Below are positions 1 to 8,501 of a DNA stretch of 10,973 nucleotides, piece after piece. The translations under genes were made by a program, and so were the position numbers. The notes beneath the pieces were generated by a model. That model did no database searches. It was not told the origin of the DNA and was given only the letters and a program-made list of their open reading frames with translations. The stretch is from Tricholomella constricta (Eukaryota > Basidiomycota > Agaricomycetes > Agaricales > Lyophyllaceae): NCBI GenBank assembly GCA_013368375.1, contig JAACJP010000076.1, positions 1 to 10,973 on the forward strand, given 5' to 3'. Position 1 is the stretch's first letter, and each line of letters starts with the position of its first letter.

Positions 1-45
1 TGTACCGCGGACGTGCGTGGGAAAGCGTAGAAGGTGGGAGTTTAG

Positions 46-828
46 GGGTGGTCGATTAGGGACGGTCGTGACAAGTACACGAAGAAGGCCCAAGCCCAGA
101 TGGAAGCTGACTATGCAATGAGGAAGCTGATGGACAAGGAAAATGAGAGGCTACGCACACAGCTTTTCGGAAAAACAAAGAAACAGCCAAAACCGAGGGA
201 AGGAGGCTCTGGTGCTCGCCATATGACAAGCAAAGAGATGATAGATGCGCTGGCCAAGGCAGATTGGGAGGACCGGATTGGTGATGTGCACCAGGAGGTG
301 GCCGAACGATTCAAGCAGATTCGCCGTGACCTCAAAGCAGGCGAAGCAGCCGAGAAGGCGGATCGTGAGCGCAGGAAGAAAGCAGCGCTGGCAGCCCAAA
401 AAGAAGCCCAAAAAGCCTTGAAGACGGCCTTCGAGTTCGCACTCAAACGAATCGCGCAAGCCCAACAGGAGGCGAAGCGCGCGTGGGGGAATCACCAGAA
501 GGCCGAGGCAGCAGCAGTAAAAAAAGCAGCAGCTGATGCCAAGAAGGCTGCACTGGCTGCGAAAAGAGCTGATGCAGAGGCAAAGAAAGCAGGGAAAGCA
601 AAGTTGAGGTCAGCACGAGCGGCAGTGGAGACACAAACAGCTCACCCGATACCACTCTCCCCAAGCACAAGCACCCTCCCGTCCCACAGCCGACCCCGGC
701 CTCGACCGCGCCCTAAATGTCGTCCTGAGGCTGGATATGAAGAGAAGACAAGTGCAGAACACAGTCAAGAGGAACCAATTGGCGTGGGAGTTGGAGTTCG
801 ACGCAGTCAACGACGAGCAAAGGCATGA
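46..828 (+). CDS. C-terminal part of a probable pogo/CENP-B-type DDE transposase (partial, left edge)
   Basis: Seen: the frame is open from base 46 (after a TAG at 43-45) to a TGA at 826-828; the first ATG is at 100, giving 242 residues. A leucine/charge-rich start (ENERLRTQLF) is followed by a short basic stretch, the segment GARHMTSKEMIDALAKADW, and then about 110 residues of Ala/Lys/Glu-rich sequence that should form a long coiled coil or single helix. The tail is Ser/Pro/Arg-rich and ends in RRSQRRAKA. Family knowledge: C-terminal extensions of DDE_1 transposases in basidiomycetes have this order, a coiled-coil 'ENxxLR' followed by a 'GxARHMTSEE'-like segment and an Ala/Lys helix. Inference: this is such a tail, with the HTH and DDE catalytic domains lying left of the window, or a fragment without them. 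The TTTAG at 41-45 or GATTAG at 54-59 could be a splice acceptor. Alternatively it is an unrelated coiled-coil protein starting at 100. Confidence 0.45.
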   Translation, partial: GWSIRDGRDKYTKKAQAQMEADYAMRKLMDKENERLRTQLFGKTKKQPKPREGGSGARHMTSKEMIDALAKADWEDRIGDVHQEVAERFKQIRRDLKAGEAAEKADRERRKKAALAAQKEAQKALKTAFEFALKRIAQAQQEAKRAWGNHQKAEAAAVKKAAADAKKAALAAKRADAEAKKAGKAKLRSARAAVETQTAHPIPLSPSTSTLPSHSRPRPRPRPKCRPEAGYEEKTSAEHSQEEPIGVGVGVRRSQRRAKA

Positions 829-1567
829 TGGTTGTTTACTCCATCTCGCTTCCGAAAACCGGCGGCGAAGCTGTGCCTGACCCGTTTCCCTGGTTTGATC
901 ATTTTTTGTCCCATCTTCGGAGAATATTCACTGTCCCTCTTGTTGGCCTCGTAAAAATATAATGACTATATAAAACATCACTCCATATGCTATTCCATCT
1001 ATACATATCATCACTTGAGGAGATTCTCTGTTTTTGGGCATGCGACAACAAAAATGGTCTTGTGTGACTCGTTACCTATTAAGGCACAGTATCGATCGGT
1101 CACGCCCATCGAGACGCGACGCGTTTCGCCTCGAATGATGAATCCTCGATCTCAATTTGGCCTGCTCTGCTCTGCTCCTCTTCGGGGCTGCAATACCATT
1201 CAACCATGTAATGATGCTCAAATTCTGACTCGAAATAGAAGTTGGATCGTGACAGATCCTTGTCTGACATTTCCTACATCGAGTTTGTTGAAGGAAAGTC
1301 CAGTAACGGAAGCAAAGGACAAACGGAGTATGTGTTTGTATCACAATCGTGAATGTCATGGAAGATGTAGAGCCCATGAATTTACGGTTCAGAGGTGTAT
1401 AGTATGCAGACTTATCGAGAAATTTGTTCCTGAGCCTAATCATTCAACGGATTCCCACACGATGGACAGCAACGCACGCACGGGCCTGAGCGCCAACTTC
1501 CTTTCTCCCTCTGTTCATGCATTATTCTTCTTGAAGCCCACTTCCTTCATAATATATCCTAATAACT
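829..1567. other. Non-coding interval upstream of the histone deacetylase
   Basis: No convincing gene in 739 bases. A TATA-like TATATAAA lies at 967-974 on the plus strand, but it is about 600 bases from the deacetylase start, so its link to that gene is unproven. A second AT-rich patch (ATAATATATCC, about 1549-1560) lies directly before the start codon. A short (CTGCT)-type repeat sits near 1162-1178. The open frame that spans most of 1015-1599 has no family resemblance and overlaps the deacetylase start, so it is taken as chance. Confidence 0.6.
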
Positions 1568-3898
1568 ATGTCCAAGCGGAGGGTCACATACTACTATGAT
1601 CGTGAGTATACTCGCCTTTCAACTTAGATTTGCTTCCGTTGACGCGCGCGTGGACCCACTCAGCGGACACTGGTGCATACACATACGGCCTCGGCCACCT
1701 CATGAAACCCCACCGAGTAAGCGTTACCCACGAGCTGGTGAACGCATACGACATGCTCGGGCAGATGCACGTCCTGGTGTGTCAGACCCCAATGACCGTG
1801 TGCCACTCGTTCTCAACCTCGTCAGAAACCCAGAAGAGCAACGCCAGAGTCCATGACCGCGTTCCACACCGACGAATACATCCATTTCCTCAATCGAGTG
1901 ACGCCCGAGACTGTGGAAGAGATGACAGGTCACGGATCCAGATGTACGCAATCATTTCGCCCCCCCCCCCCGGACTCCTTCTTCTCACAACGCCCGACTC
2001 GGACTGGTTTAGTTTTGGTCGGGGACGATAATCCCGCATTCGAGGGTGTTTTCGAGTTCTGTTCCATATCTGCCGGCGGCTCGATATGTGCGTGTAGCAA
2101 GCAAGCCACTTTGATCTCTCTCCCACCATTCACATGACATATATCCTCAGGTGCCTCGGAGCGAATAGCGGACGGCTCAGCTGACATTGCTATAAACTGG
2201 GCCGGGGGGCTGCACCACGCCAAGAAGCGAGAAGCATCCGGCTTTTGCTACATCAACGACATCGTCCTCGGGATCCTGGAGCTCCTCCGGACGTACCCCC
2301 GTGTCCTGTACATCGACATCGACTGCCATCATGGCGACGGCGTCGAAGAGGCGTTTTACACGACGGACCGGGTCATGACGTGCAGTTTCCATAAATTCGG
2401 TGAGTACTTCCCTGGCACGGGGACACAGGAGGATAGGGGCAGAGGGAAGGGGAAAGGGTACTCCATCAACGTGCCCTTGAAGGACGGCATCACGGACGAG
2501 GCGTTCCAGAGCGTATTCGACCCGGTACGTCATACATACCTCATACTCCATATTTCTCAGGAAGCGCTATTATTTGCTAAACGGACCCGTGTCCCAGATT
2601 ATAGCCAAGATCCTCGAGGTATACCGGCCGTCCGCTGTGGTGCTGCAGTGCGGTGCCGACTCCTTGGCAGGCGACCGGCTCGGCTGCTTCAACATAACGA
2701 TGGAGGGGCACGCACACTGCGTGCAGTTCTTGCGGAAATACAACATACCCCTTATACTGTTAGGCGGGGGCGGATACACCGTCAAGAACGTCGTGCGCGT
2801 CTGGGCGTACGAGACCGCCTGTGCACTAGGCATCGAGGCCGACATCGACCCCAACCTGCCCTGGAACTCGTATTTCGAATGGTTCGGCCCCCGATACCGC
2901 TTGGAAGTCTTGGAGAATAACATGGAGGACCTGAATGTGAGGGATGGGCTGCTGGATAAGATAAGGTTAGTGACGCTACTGTTATCCCGTCTGTTTTTGG
3001 GTAAAGTCTTGTGTGGAGATGTGGGGTTGCTCATTAGAGGAAATGATCATGAAATTATTATTATGAACAGAATAACGGCATTGCAGCAGCTGCAGGAGTT
3101 GGCCCCGGCGCCTTCGGTCGGTATGCATGACGTCCCTAGGGAAAGCATCGGGCACCATCTCGGGCTCCGCAGCGATCAAGTCCGGGCTAGGGATGCGCTG
3201 GACTCGAGACTCGCGCGTAAGTCCCCCCCCCCACTCTAATTCCCATTCTTATTTATTCGAAACCTTGATAGAACATGCGCGATACGTATACGACCTGCAA
3301 CCCGAGTCCGACACGCCTTCCTCCACCTCCTCCTCCTCCACGACCACCTCCGAAAAGTCCTGGGACTCGAACTCGAACTCGGACGAGGACGACGACGAGA
3401 ACGACGACGTGGACGACGGTAACGGTGCCAACAACTCCAGATCCCGTACACGCACACGCCGGCGGCAACAGCAGCGCATGAGCATCCTCACGGGACAATA
3501 CTTCGACGTGCCTCCCCCCTACGAGCTCACCACAACAGCAGCAGCAGCAGCAGCCGCGGGGTACGGCGACCTCGGGCTCGGGCTCGCGCGGCGTGCTGCG
3601 AAAAGGCGGTTCTTCCAGAGCGGCGCGCGGTGGGACGAGACTGTGGAGGATGTCGTGGCGAAGCGTACTACCCCATGCCCCCGATGTCACCATGTCCATG
3701 TCCATGTCCATGCCCATGTCGGTGTCGGTATCGGGCGGGGCAGGAGGCATGGGCGGCCGGCAGTATCAGCACCAGTATCAGCACCAGCATCCGCATCAGC
3801 ATCAGTACCAGTACCAGTACCAGTATCAGTGTGTGGTGGATGATGAGATGGTGACGGAGGAGGATGAGTGGGATGACTCGGAGGTTGTCGATCCTTGA
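1568..3898 (+). CDS. Class I histone deacetylase (RPD3/HOS2 type), complete, 8-9 exons
   Basis: Zinc-dependent lysine deacetylase that removes acetyl groups from histone tails, normally inside a nuclear co-repressor complex. Exons placed by frame: 1568-1601, 1664-1776, 1826-1943, 2013-2087, 2151-2524, 2598-2965, 3071-3216, 3272 onward; every intron is GT-AG. The start at 1568 gives [11 protein letters not shown], the usual class I beginning. Catalytic residues all present: Asp94 (GDDNP), His135/His136 (GGLHHAKK), zinc ligands Asp171 and His173 ([11 protein letters not shown]) and Asp259 (CGADS), Tyr298 (GGGGYT). The domain ends near residue 400 and is followed by DLQPESD, a Ser/Thr- and Asp-rich stretch, basic [13 protein letters not shown], poly-Ala, and [12 protein letters not shown]. 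Odd points: GHLMKPHR has Leu where class I enzymes have Pro, and the last exon is uncertain. With a predicted intron 3665-3743 the protein has 591 residues and an acidic end; without it, it stops at 3843 with 599. The exact class I subgroup was not resolved. Confidence 0.95.
1960..1971. repeat. C12 homopolymer inside deacetylase intron 3
   Basis: Twelve consecutive cytosines in the third intron (1944-2012). A second C tract of ten (3223-3232) lies directly after the GTAAGT donor of intron 7. Both are intronic, so length changes there would not alter the protein directly. Confidence 0.95.
3692..3829 (+). repeat. Hexanucleotide-rich low-complexity tract in the deacetylase 3' coding end
   Basis: ATGTCC-type hexamers run from about 3692 to 3727, and CAGTAT/CAGCAC/CAGTAC-type hexamers from 3761 to 3829. 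All three forward frames stay open through the tract: one reads alternating His/Val and then Ser/Ala/Pro/Val, one reads Met/Ser and then Gln/Tyr/His, and one reads Cys/Pro and then Ile/Ser/Thr. Open frames here are therefore weak evidence for which one is used, and this is why the C-terminus of the enzyme cannot be fixed from sequence alone. Confidence 0.85.
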
Positions 3899-4102
3899 GG
3901 CCGGGGGTTGGAGTGGGGTGGGAAGGGGTGGGAGGGGGCGGGTAGTGTATTTCTATTGATATCCTGCCGCGTTAGCGCGAGCGCGTTTATGACCAGCTTA
4001 GCATTTGTATACTTTTGTCCATTATATTATCTGGAACCACCGCTCACTTTTAAATTTAGAAGGATATGTGTTGTTGAGGTGAATCGTTTGCTGGCTGTGC
4101 GA

Positions 4103-4126
4103 GGTTCGGGTTCAGGTTCAGGTTCA
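4103..4126. repeat. GGTTCR hexamer microsatellite, 4 copies
   Basis: One GGTTCG followed by three GGTTCA units, directly abutting. Confidence 0.9.
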
Positions 4127-4557
4127 TGAATGGAGGGAGCGAGCGCGGGGACTTGGATGATAATATAATACGGCGGGCGACGGGCGTGCTGTATGATATG
4201 TGGTACATCGTGTATAGTATATGTAGTATATATATCGTCCGCTCCAATCAGAGTCCGTGAAACGTCATCGTCATGCAAGTCGTGGCTTTGGTGCGGGGGA
4301 TAACAAAAGTACATACATACGGCAATAACGAGACGAAATGGAAGGTGAGAGTGAAAATGGGTATAGTAGTATATAGATAGTCACTGTGCGGAGCTAATTC
4401 GACCGACGCTTGTCAGCCAATAATGATATCAAAACCGGGTCATGCGACGGCCAAAGAAAGACTTGCATACATACATCATAAACAATGTCAATCAGGCCGC
4501 TTGACTTTCCAAGGAGAGGAGGGTAGGTTTGCTAAAAGGCACTCGTAGTCATCGATC

Positions 4558-4578
4558 ATTGACTATTGACTATTGACT
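4558..4578. repeat. ATTGACT x3 tandem repeat
   Basis: Three exact, directly abutting copies of a 7-base unit, about 70 bases beyond the stop codon of the small minus-strand gene. The function is unknown and it may be a simple microsatellite. Confidence 0.85.
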
Positions 4579-4647
4579 GCACACAGTCTCTGCAAAAGAA
4601 AAATCCGGGGATTCAGAATGGCGATCACAGAAAACGAAGGATCAGAA

Positions 4648-4902
4648 TCAGAATAGAAACCTGCTTATTGACGCCTCAGCTTCCGGAACATGCAGTCTAT
4701 GTGCAATAGCGACGAGCGAGCGAAGCACGCTGTCCATATCCGCGGTGGTCGCGTCGAGCGGGGGCGGAGCATTGAAATCGAGAAACGCGGACGCGGTCTT
4801 GTCGAATGATGGAGGGAGAAGGTCGTAGAGGGAGAGCAGCGCGACCAGACGCAACCGCAAGGTCTTTGTTTCATTCGAGTCCGAGTCCGCTAGCGACGAC
4901 AT
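4648..4902 (-). CDS. Small uncharacterised protein, 84 residues
   Basis: I do not recognise this protein. Seen: ATG at 4902, TGA at 4648-4650, no intron needed. Codon third positions are mostly G or C, like the deacetylase and unlike the chance frames around it, which is the main reason to call it real. The sequence begins MSSLADSDSNETKTLRLRL, followed by a hydrophobic/leucine-rich helix-like segment (LVALLSLYDLLPPSF), a Pro/Asp stretch (NAPPPLDATTADMD), and a second leucine-rich helix (SVLRSLVAIAHRLHVPEAE). There is no signal peptide, membrane segment or cysteine motif. The two-helix pattern would fit a small subunit of a larger complex, but that is a guess. The frame stays open upstream to about 5001 without an ATG, so 4902 is the first usable start. 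A GTGCAG/TGCAG/TGCAG array lies just before the ATG; if an upstream exon exists, splicing could enter there. An inverted CCAAT at 5163-5167 lies about 260 bases upstream. Confidence 0.55.
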   Translation of the reverse strand: MSSLADSDSNETKTLRLRLVALLSLYDLLPPSFDKTASAFLDFNAPPPLDATTADMDSVLRSLVAIAHRLHVPEAEASISRFLF

Positions 4903-5566
4903 GACTGCACTGCACTGCACGGGACTGCAGCGAAGAGGGTCGGGGGTTGTTGGTTCGAGGGCCCGGGCTTCTTTCCTTGGAAGGGAGGGGGTGCTGGTCA
5001 AGATATACTTGCTGCAGTGGGCATTTACTACACAAGGGGATGGATGATTTAGATGAGATTCCGGCTTGAGTTATGTATGGCGGGAGGGTTTCGCCGACAC
5101 GTCGGACAGAAGTATCCCGCACTAGTACTTGGAACATACATACACCTTCCATTTGGTCCGTAATTGGAAAGAGAAAAAACGGAGACGGGCGGGGGCTAGA
5201 TGGACACCGAAACAGGTTGAGATCTCACCAACCGCGCTCCACACGGGGTTGTGAAATCTGCGCGCCTATCGCTTGGCGGGGCCTGGATTGCAGCTTTTTG
5301 GCGCTTGCTTGCCGGACGGGGAGTCGTAAAGTGCGATTATAGTCCGTTTATGGAAACACCTGTAGATTTGCCCACCAGAAACTCAATCTGATTTTTCTGC
5401 GTGTCCAAGGAAAGGGTCCTCATAGATACTTGTCCCCGGATGGATTTAATCATAGTGTAATGCGGAGAAGGCGATATTGGAAATAAGAGCGACACCAGAT
5501 GAACGAACTACGAAAACAAGTGGACTGCTGGTAACAGCTTCCTTCATGTCGGCGATAGACAGGCCG
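4903..5566. other. Non-coding interval
   Basis: 664 bases between the start of the small minus-strand gene and the 3' end of the F-box relic. It should contain the small gene's promoter; the only motif I can point to is the inverted CCAAT at 5163-5167. The open frames here are short and resemble nothing. Confidence 0.55.
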
Positions 5567-7234
5567 TCATAGTTGTATAACTGGAGCCGCAAATAGCGAG
5601 AGCCTCTGGACCTCAGCCTCCAGGACCCTTAGCCGTTCCTGATACTGTGCATGGATACTCCGCAACATCGGGAGTAGTGTGAGAACTTTGTTTAACTTCA
5701 CCTGTGCGACGTGTATGTGGCCTGGAGGCCAATGGAAATATATGGCGAGCCAGTGATGGAGCATTTCGCTGGCGAGATGTCTGTCAAGAAAAGGGCGAGG
5801 TCCTCGACAATGTAGCTCGTGCCAATCAAACCTAGCACAAGAGTTTTGAGCTTGGGGATGACTTTGCGACCTGTTGATTGGATATAGAGGAAGACAGGAT
5901 ATATAGCCCCAAGGCTTGAAGCTGGGGGCAGTGTTGAGCAAAACGCGCTAGGACTGCAAAGGTGAGATGTTTCCCTGCAGGACGTTGCACGGCAGGGAAC
6001 GGGTTCAAGTGCAGGTCCCGTAACCGGGGCCAAGACGAAGCGATGAGGGTACCTTCCGCATCGTCGATATCAAGTGGAAGGGGCATGTTGAGGGTGAATG
6101 CCGTCAAAGACGTGCAGCGCAAGAGAGGCTCCAAGGATGCAAAGGGAAGGCTTTCAGAGTTATCTTCGATACCGCCGTATGGATCCAGAGCGCCAGAACC
6201 TCGAGTTCAGGACATGCCTCTGCGACGCGTGCAAAAAAAAGCCGCGACGTTGGCGTTGTCCTCCAGGCTCAACGTCCTGACGACGAGTCGCCGGAGACGC
6301 GCAGCTGGGATGTCAGATTGCAAAAAAGAGGTCACATTCCAGAGATGGGCCTTGATATCCATCTCTTGGAGGCTTGGAAACGCTCCATCCTCGATCACAG
6401 GCATGTAATTTTGGAGGTCATCCGTCTCCTCTTCGACCTCGGTAGTTTCAGACGGGTCGGTCATGCGGATAGACTCTAGCAACGGGCACTTTGCAAGTGC
6501 CGTTATTACATCCGAGGTAAGCAGCGCATCGGAAAGCAGAACGGCCTTGAGACCGGGAAACCCGGTGAGAAAGTTTGAGAGCGATGGTCCGATGTCGTGA
6601 AATAGAATGTCGGAGCGAAATTCAAGACGTTCGATCCGTGGGCAGCGGTGGACAACGTCCTTGAAAAAGTTATCGATGGCAAACAGGTCGCCCTGCTCCG
6701 AGCTGTGGCCTGTCTCTACCGAAAGACTCTTTAGTCCTGGGGTCAGAAAAAGGAGGCAGAGAACAAGTGAGGACGTAGGGCGGGCAGGATCCTTCTTCCA
6801 TGTAAGATGGGTGAGGTTCGGAAGAAGGTGAAGAACGGGGCGCGCAATGGACAGAGTTGAAAAGGACTGGTGATGTATCTCCGGCAGGCGATCGGTGACC
6901 TCCAAATGCCGAGCTCGGTTGGCATAAAAGGAGAATCTGTCCCAGCGTTCATTCGATATATGGTACTGGACAAATGTCTGTCCCATAGGTAAATGCCTGC
7001 GTCTTGTGATTTGGCAGGAAACTTGAAATTACTCACCACCAGCTGTGAGTTTATCTCGCCCATAGGTCCTAACAGCCTGAACAAGCGGTCTAGGCGATCG
7101 ATGCGATACCAAAGTATATCGAGCACATTCTCCTGCCATGCCTTGCAGACCCGCGCGCATGCAACATTGGTGCTCGTGTCGGTAAATCTGAATATAGAGT
7201 CTAGAATGTCAGAAATCACAAGTGCATGATGCAT
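5567..7234 (-). pseudogene. F-box protein with leucine-rich-like C-terminal region, broken by a stop and frame changes
   Basis: F-box proteins bring substrates to SCF ubiquitin ligases by binding Skp1. Exon 1 (7234-7037) encodes the F-box: MHHALVISDILDSIFRF, then NVACARVCKAW and LDILWYRIDRL. A GTGAGT donor at 7036 and CAG acceptor at 6978 give a 59-nt intron, and exon 2 continues in frame from 6977 with the family-typical WDRFSFYANRARHLEV and many LxxL segments. Downstream, family-like sequence is spread over different frames. An in-frame TGA lies at 6207-6209. The stretch after the A8 run (6233-6240) reads ARVAEACPELEVLAL only in another frame. WPRLRDLHLNPF (around 6030) is back in the first frame. 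TGRKVIPKLKTLVLGL (around 5870-5830) is in a second. The conserved coiled-coil end (VLTLLPMLRSIHAQYQERL, before the stop at 5567-5569) is in a third. I found no introns that repair these changes. Such genes are numerous and often decayed in agarics. Confidence 0.85.
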
Positions 7235-8501
7235 TTCAAAGTATGATTCAACTATAAGAAGGGGGAAATGAAATCGTCAACTTTGGTGGTCAAATTGAAC
7301 GCGCGTTGTTCACAAGGTAGTACATATTCCAAGGATGCCAATGCGCCGAGTACCCACCGGCATTTGCCGCAATGCTTTCCCACCACCAGCCCGTCCGAAT
7401 CTGTCGTCCGAATTCGACCTCTCTTTGATACCAAGGCTCGAAAACCTCATTCCTCTTCACTTTGGCCACTGATGCGCTCTCGCAGTCAGTCGGGCTCCCC
7501 AGCTTCTTGACACTCAGGTTCAGTACTTGCGTTCTGCATCGACTGATGAATCTTATCGACTGCTCTGCAATCTTCTGTCTCATGGATTTCGGCTTTGTGG
7601 ACTGCTGAGCTTGAGATACGGCAGGGTTAAAATGATTCTAAGCTGCGCACATGCCCGTAATTTTCAGGCTCACTTTTCAAAAACTACGGACAAATGGCTC
7701 GCGAAAAAGCTATCGTTTATATCAAAGTACCGTCCGCGATATGGCGAGCCACGCATGGCTGAATGTCGACGACATGACGTTGATGACCTCTGGTGCAAGA
7801 CCCGGCCTGCAAGTCCACTCCTGTCTCTAACTTGTGCTATATCCATCTAGAATATGAAATACGAGACAGGAATTCAACAAGTTCTCCAAACGAAGACTTC
7901 GTCGTTGAAAATTGCCAACTGCTTCGATGTGCGTCGGAGAACACTCCACTGGGCTAATATTGACTTCCTCTTTATTTCTTCAGAAGGTCGTCCGGTGTTA
8001 TGTTCAAGCACCAAGCTCGGTGCTTGGTCATATCACCGGACGCCCTTCTGACCCATACCTCCGTGCGTCAGCAGGTCTAGAAATTCCTCTGCTTATCCTT
8101 TGTTTAACGCGACATCGCGAGAAACCTCTAACAGCAGGGACGCGTGCCTTCTGCGAAGAAGCCACGTAGTTTACGCCATGTTTTGGCCTATCGAATCGGA
8201 GGTCTTTGCCAAGCAAAGAATGCTGTGGTGCAGTGTATACCTTCTGACGAGATACGCGCCGGCACAGTAGTCGACTGACGTGCATGGGTAGTAAACAGTG
8301 TTTGTTTACTCAGCTTGTTGCCATGAATGGAACACACACAGGACATGATATTGAACAACGGTCCAAGAAGCTACAAGTACATACACAGGCGCAAAGTCGT
8401 ATCTCCCTAACGAATCCAGGTTTGACATTTATTCGCTTCGCAGTCGGCTTCCTTCAGAAGAATGCGAGGTACGCATTGTAGCCGATGTCGTTCTGTTTAA
8501 A
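7235..8501. other. Long non-coding interval between two pseudogenes
   Basis: 1267 bases without a supported gene. It includes what was the promoter side of the F-box relic and the 3' flank of the lectin relic. Open frames on both strands are short, low in codon bias and unlike any family I know. The one clear structure is the hairpin at 7980-8051. Confidence 0.6.
7980..8051. repeat. 72-nt near-perfect inverted repeat (33-base arms, 6-base loop)
   Basis: Left arm 7980-8012 and right arm 8019-8051 pair at 29 of 33 positions, plus one possible G-U, around the loop AAGCTC. The inner eight pairs (CAAGCACC with GGTGCTTG) and an inner run of nine with CGTCCGGTG are perfect. Pairing stops sharply outside the arms, and I see no target-site duplication. 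It could be a small-RNA-like precursor, a MITE core or a cruciform-forming remnant; sequence alone does not decide. Confidence 0.85.

Larger units (their letters stand above)
3899..4647. other. Intergenic interval between two convergent genes
   Basis: 749 bases with no supported gene. It should hold the 3' ends of the deacetylase (plus) and of the small gene (minus). Contents: four GGTTCR hexamers at 4103-4126, an AT-rich TATAGTATATG patch near 4212-4236, scattered CATACATAC motifs, and three exact copies of the 7-mer ATTGACT at 4558-4578. A CCAAT at 4244-4248 has no gene placed to use it. Confidence 0.6.

Noticed and set aside
1015..1599. 195-codon open frame on the plus strand
   Set aside because: It has no family resemblance and mixed composition, starts without an ATG and overlaps the start of the deacetylase in another frame.
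3236..3750. Long minus-strand frames opposite the deacetylase tail (Arg-, Gly- or Val-rich)
   Set aside because: They are shadows of the low-complexity coding tract on the plus strand.
6207..6240. Programmed frameshift at the T8 run of the F-box gene, or TGA readthrough
   Set aside because: Further unrelated frame changes downstream make ordinary decay the simpler explanation.
7252..7583. Minus-strand frame upstream of the F-box gene
   Set aside because: It has no recognisable motif and no coding-like codon use. It could be an older fragment, but I cannot support it.
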